In this document: piece after piece, positions 13,358 through 16,091 of the stretch | How positions within the stretch are numbered: position 1 is the stretch's first letter | How the letters are laid out: every line of letters begins with the position of its first letter | Assembly: GCA_018266965.1 (NCBI GenBank) | Contig: JAFDZJ010000186.1 | Coordinates: 1-16,091, forward strand | DNA from: Bacteroidota bacterium | GTDB taxonomy: Bacteria > Bacteroidota > Bacteroidia > Flavobacteriales > Weeksellaceae | DNA: 16,091 nucleotides | Direction: 5' to 3' | The notes under the pieces: generated by a model | Seen by the model: the letters and a program-made list of their open reading frames with translations, nothing else | Databases searched by the model: none | Told to the model about the DNA's origin: nothing | Position numbers and translations under genes: made by a program

Positions 13358-14503
13358 ATGGACTTACCTATTTTGCTCATTGTCATTATTGTTTTGGCAT
13401 TGATATTTGATTACATCAATGGTTTTCATGATGCTGCCAATTCCATAGCGACTATTGTTTCTACCAAAGTACTTTCTCCTTTTCAGGCAGTATTATGGGC
13501 AGCCGTTTGGAATTTTGCTGCATTTTTCCTCGCTGCTTACTTGCTTCCAGGAGGATTCAAAATTGGAAATACAATAGCCAAAACTGTGAATGAGAATTTT
13601 ATAACTCTGGAAGTTATTTTTTCCGGACTTATCGCTGCCATAACCTGGAATTTACTAACTTGGTGGTTTGGGATACCTTCGTCTTCCTCGCACACACTTA
13701 TCGGTGGATTTATAGGTGCTGCTCTTATGCACGCATTTTATATGGATTTTCATAATATTACCCTAGCTCAACCTAATTTGGAATTTTTTGAGAAAATAAA
13801 ATTGGCTTTTACCCAACTCTTTCATCAGGATATTGTGAAATTTTCAAAAGTAATCCCGATTTTCTTATTTATATTTTTAGCTCCATTTATTGGGATGCTT
13901 ATATCTATTGTCATCACACTTATCATTATACAGATTTATAAAAAATCGAACCCTCACAAGGCAGACAAGCAATTCAAAAAATTACAATTGGTTTCCTCTG
14001 CATTGTTTTCCGTAGGACACGGTCTGAATGATGCCCAAAAAGTAATGGGGATAATTGGTGCTGCTGTTATCTATTATCATGTGAATATGATACAAGATCC
14101 AATGTACACTAGTATAGCTTCTGCGGATAGATTTGATTTTTTTACTGACCATTATTTGTGGGTACCCTTGGTTTCTTTTGTCGCCATAGGACTAGGGACA
14201 ATGTCTGGAGGATGGAAAATTATAAAAACAATGGGAACCAGAATTACAAAAGTTACTCCTTTGGAAGGGGTAAGTGCAGAAACTGCTGGTGCTTTAACAT
14301 TGTTCATAACCGACCATTTTGGTATTCCTGTTTCTACTACACATACCGTTACAGGTTCTATCATTGGAGTTGGAGTTACCAAAAGAATTTCCGCTGTAAG
14401 ATGGGGAGTTACCATCAACCTACTTTGGGCATGGATACTTACTATTCCTATTTCTGCATTGGTAGCAGGGGTAACTTATTTATTAGTTTCCTATTTTAAA
14501 TAA
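13358..14503 (+). CDS. pit: PiT-family low-affinity inorganic phosphate transporter
   Basis: This is a 381-residue inner-membrane protein with about ten hydrophobic segments. The two inverted signature repeats are present: GFHDAANSIAT (22-32) with FGIPSSSSHT (104-113) in the first half, and HGLNDAQKVMG (221-231) with FGIPVSTTHT (321-330) in the second. These are the paired motifs that form the substrate site in PiT proteins, which move metal-phosphate or phosphate with H+ or Na+. The central loop (about 194-210) is short and basic. It is the second gene of the unit with DUF47, which probably adjusts its activity. It is followed by a GNRA-loop terminator at 14532-14560. Confidence 0.95.
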   Translation: MDLPILLIVIIVLALIFDYINGFHDAANSIATIVSTKVLSPFQAVLWAAVWNFAAFFLAAYLLPGGFKIGNTIAKTVNENFITLEVIFSGLIAAITWNLLTWWFGIPSSSSHTLIGGFIGAALMHAFYMDFHNITLAQPNLEFFEKIKLAFTQLFHQDIVKFSKVIPIFLFIFLAPFIGMLISIVITLIIIQIYKKSNPHKADKQFKKLQLVSSALFSVGHGLNDAQKVMGIIGAAVIYYHVNMIQDPMYTSIASADRFDFFTDHYLWVPLVSFVAIGLGTMSGGWKIIKTMGTRITKVTPLEGVSAETAGALTLFITDHFGIPVSTTHTVTGSIIGVGVTKRISAVRWGVTINLLWAWILTIPISALVAGVTYLLVSYFK

Positions 14504-14531
14504 TTTTAAAAAATATCATGTTAATTATTTT

Positions 14532-14560
14532 AAACTTTGTTCGAGAGAGCAAAGTTTTTT
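14532..14560 (+). terminator. Intrinsic terminator after pit, GAGA tetraloop
   Basis: An 11-bp stem pairs AAACTTTGTTC (14532-14542) with GAGCAAAGTTT (14547-14557), with one wobble, closing a C-GAGA-G tetraloop of the stable GNRA class. The T run reaches 14560. Confidence 0.9.
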
Positions 14561-14592
14561 GATATATAAATAGTTGTAAAATTGTACTTTTG
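14559..14592 (+). promoter_or_regulatory. Promoter of the polyprenyl synthase gene (TTG-N23-TACTTTTG)
   Basis: TACTTTTG (14585-14592) is an exact TAnnTTTG box 18 bases before the ATG. The best TTG (14559-14561) is 23 bases upstream and lies in the tail of the pit terminator, so the two signals overlap. Confidence 0.55.
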
Positions 14593-14610
14593 TGAAAATT
14601 AAAAATAAAC

Positions 14611-15582
14611 ATGGAATTTTTAGACCAGTATCAAGAAATTATTACCCAAGCAATAGATAAATATACCTTTAAAGACAAGCCTATCGAATTGTATGAACCG
14701 ATGAACTACATCATAGGACATGGAGGGAAAAGATTAAGACCAGCAATGGTATTGATGGCAACAGACTTGTTTGGTGGGAATTTGCAAAAGGCGGTAAAAC
14801 CAGCTTTAGCAATAGAATATTTTCATAATTTCACACTCATCCATGATGATATTATGGACGAAGCTCCTTTGAGAAGAAACATTCCAACAATACATACTGT
14901 CTATGGATTGAATACAGGGATACTCTCCGGAGATGGATTGCTATTGAAAGCCTATAAATTTTTTGAAGATTTGGAACCAGAACTTTATAAAGCTTGTGTA
15001 AGAGTATTTACCCATACCGGATTGTTATTATGCGAAGGGCAACAATATGATATAAATTTTGAAACTCAAGAAAATGTGTCGTATGAAGATTATATTCGTA
15101 TGATTACCTACAAAACAGGAGTTCTTAGTGCTTCTTCATTTCAAATTGGTGCTATGATTGCTGGTGCAAGTGCCGAGGAAGCCAAAGCTATTTTCAACTA
15201 CGGTAAGCATGTGGGAATTGCTTTTCAAATGATGGACGATTTTCTAGATGTGTTTGGAAACCAAGAGCAGTTCGGAAAAAAACATGCCGGAGATATCTAC
15301 GAAAACAAAAAAACTATACTCTATCTCATTGGAAAAGAAAATGCTAGTCCGGAAGAACTAAAAGAATTGGATTATTGGTACGCAAAAAAAACTGATAATG
15401 TCGATAAAATTTATGGAGTAGAAAATATTTTTAGAAGAGCAAAAGTAGATGTAAAAGTCCTACAACTCATCCAAAAACATAATGAAATAGCACCAGGTTA
15501 TCTGAAAAAAATAAATATCCCAGAAGACAAAAAGAAACCATTTGTAGAGTTAGCAAATTACTTATTGAGAAGGGATTCTTGA
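14611..15582 (+). CDS. All-trans polyprenyl diphosphate synthase
   Basis: This 323-residue isoprenoid chain-elongating enzyme has GGKRLRP (38-44), first Asp-rich motif IHDDIMDEAPLRRN with Asp79, Asp80 and Asp83 (DDxxD, no two-residue insertion), YKTG (167-170) and second motif QMMDDFLD with Asp209, Asp210 and Asp213. The fifth residue before the first motif is Phe74; a large aromatic there is known to limit product length, so a C15-C20 product (farnesyl or geranylgeranyl diphosphate) is more likely than the octaprenyl chain of IspB-type enzymes. This is an inference from family rules. Products would feed menaquinone, carotenoid or undecaprenyl routes. It is a single gene between the pit terminator and a repeat array that starts two bases after its stop codon. 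Confidence 0.93.
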   Translation: MEFLDQYQEIITQAIDKYTFKDKPIELYEPMNYIIGHGGKRLRPAMVLMATDLFGGNLQKAVKPALAIEYFHNFTLIHDDIMDEAPLRRNIPTIHTVYGLNTGILSGDGLLLKAYKFFEDLEPELYKACVRVFTHTGLLLCEGQQYDINFETQENVSYEDYIRMITYKTGVLSASSFQIGAMIAGASAEEAKAIFNYGKHVGIAFQMMDDFLDVFGNQEQFGKKHAGDIYENKKTILYLIGKENASPEELKELDYWYAKKTDNVDKIYGVENIFRRAKVDVKVLQLIQKHNEIAPGYLKKINIPEDKKKPFVELANYLLRRDS

Positions 15583-15584
15583 TG

Positions 15585-15664
15585 GAGGTATGGAGTGATG
15601 AGGTTATGCGGTTATGAAGTTATGGAGTTATGAGGTTATGAGGTTATGAAATGATGAGGTTATG
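15585..15664 (+). repeat. Degenerate octamer tandem array, about ten units of AGGTTATG type
   Basis: Consecutive 8-bp units are GAGGTATG, GAGTGATG, AGGTTATG, CGGTTATG, AAGTTATG, GAGTTATG, AGGTTATG, AGGTTATG, AAATGATG and AGGTTATG. Every unit ends in ATG and the phase never breaks over 80 bp. The strand is almost free of C. The array starts right after the polyprenyl synthase stop (15580-15582). No ORF of note runs through it. Confidence 0.9.
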
Positions 15665-15675
15665 ATGAGGGCGAA

Positions 15676-15894
15676 GAAAATACCACGAAGTGGTAAAATA
15701 TTCTAGCATAGGGTGAAACCCTATGAAATTATATTATAGCATAAGGTAAAACCCTATGAATTAATGAATAAATGTATTGAAAATACCACGAAGTGGTAAA
15801 ATATCCTAGCATAGGGTGAAACCCTATGAAATTGTATTTTAGCATAGGGTTTTACCCTATGAAATTATAATTTAGCATAAGGTAAAAACCTATG
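15676..15894. repeat. Nested palindrome array: 33-bp period inside a 103-bp duplication
   Basis: This block fills most of the 380-bp gene-free gap 15583-15962. It holds seven hairpins: type A, TACCACGAAGTGGTA (6-bp arms, GAA loop), at 15681-15695 and 15784-15798; type B, consensus CATAGGGTGAAACCCTATG (8-bp arms, 3-nt loop), at 15707-15725, 15740-15758, 15810-15828, 15843-15861 and 15876-15894. B copies are spaced exactly 33 bp within each group; A and the first B of each group are 26 bp apart; the groups are offset by exactly 103 bp. Segments 15676-15725 and 15779-15828 agree at 49 of 50 positions. Spacers between B copies are themselves alike (AAATTATATTATAG type). No T tract follows the hairpins. 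It looks REP/BIME- or MITE-like. The remaining 15895-15962 is AT-rich with no clear promoter. Confidence 0.92.
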
Positions 15895-15962
15895 ACGATT
15901 TCAGAATCCATTTGGTATTATCAATTTATAATGGAAAAAAACTATATGCAAAAAAATAAGAA

Positions 15963-16091
15963 ATGAAGTTTCGTACAGAGGTTGAAATAAGAAATTCAGA
16001 AATAAAAATTGAGAAATCTGATAAGATATTCTCCATCGGATCCTGTTTTGCAACAGAAATTCATCAAATTTTATCCAATGGACAAATCCAA
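15963..16091 (+). CDS. GSCFA-domain protein (partial, 3' end outside window)
   Basis: The ATG at 15963 opens a frame of 43 codons to the window edge: MKFRTEVEI followed by SDKIFSIGSCFATEI. The GSCFA motif that names the family is at residues 26-30, directly after the first beta strand, as expected for an SGNH/GDSL-like hydrolase fold in which the Ser of the motif may act as nucleophile. The start MKFRTEV matches the usual N terminus of the family in Flavobacteriia. Full members are about 300-330 residues, so most of the gene lies outside. Substrate and role are unknown. The leader is A-rich (AAAAAAATAAGAA) and the palindrome array ends 68 bases upstream. Confidence 0.85.
   Translation, partial: MKFRTEVEIRNSEIKIEKSDKIFSIGSCFATEIHQILSNGQIQ

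Noticed and set aside
15681..15894. CRISPR array reading of the regularly spaced 19-bp repeats
   Set aside because: The repeats are hairpins 14 bp apart, and the between-repeat segments are themselves alike (AAATTATATTATAG type), not unique spacers. No cas gene is nearby.
15676..15894. Series of intrinsic terminators
   Set aside because: None of the hairpins is followed by a T run on either strand.

Overview
The window looks like chromosomal DNA from a Flavobacteriia-type Bacteroidota, most likely near the Weeksellaceae (Chryseobacterium/Elizabethkingia/Riemerella group). The genus cannot be fixed from sequence alone. Four things point this way: low G+C (roughly one third by eye); AT-rich leaders without clear Shine-Dalgarno sequences; several copies of the Bacteroidota promoter pattern TTG-N(16-23)-TAnnTTTG just upstream of genes; and family content typical of the group (DUF5522, DUF4136, DUF2490, GSCFA, and a DEAD-box helicase with an Arg/Asp-rich linker and a DbpA-type RNA-binding domain). 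No insertion sequence, prophage, CRISPR array, tRNA or rRNA was seen. Most of the window is ordinary housekeeping and metabolic sequence.

Layout. Positions 1-268: end of an unidentified + strand gene, closed by a terminator that can work in both directions. Positions 284-2580, minus strand: a compact operon of a small HExxH membrane protein, an ACC deaminase/D-cysteine desulfhydrase-family PLP enzyme, and a GH73 glucosaminidase with LysM repeats. Positions 2619-3341, plus strand: DUF5522 protein and DUF4136 lipoprotein. Positions 3493-3645, minus strand: a 50-residue one-helix membrane protein. Positions 3791-6698, plus strand: a two-gene lysine degradation operon; the genes are listed as ALDH7 aldehyde dehydrogenase then lysine 6-aminotransferase, and together they would convert lysine to 2-aminoadipate. 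Positions 6835-7738, minus strand: a double-BON lipoprotein followed by a BON+SH3b protein with no signal peptide. Positions 7905-8759, minus strand: agmatinase, divergent from queG (8884-9822). Positions 9996-11696: DEAD-box helicase. Positions 11882-14503: a DUF2490 outer-membrane-type protein, then a DUF47 (PhoU-like) regulator and a PiT phosphate transporter. Positions 14611-15582: an all-trans polyprenyl diphosphate synthase. Position 15963 to the end: start of a GSCFA-domain protein.

The part least explained by genes is 15585-15894, between the polyprenyl synthase and the GSCFA gene. It holds an 80-bp array of about ten degenerate octamers (AGGTTATG type) starting two bases after the stop codon. 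This is followed by a nested palindrome array: two TACCACGAAGTGGTA hairpins and five CATAGGGTGAAACCCTATG-type hairpins on an exact 33-bp grid, with part of the array duplicated at a 103-bp offset. It resembles a REP/BIME-like or MITE-like repeat more than CRISPR, and is the best candidate for something undescribed. Other points of interest are the minimal HExxH membrane protein, the Kbp-like BON+SH3b protein, and three genes whose start codons can be corrected from promoter positions or start-codon choice.
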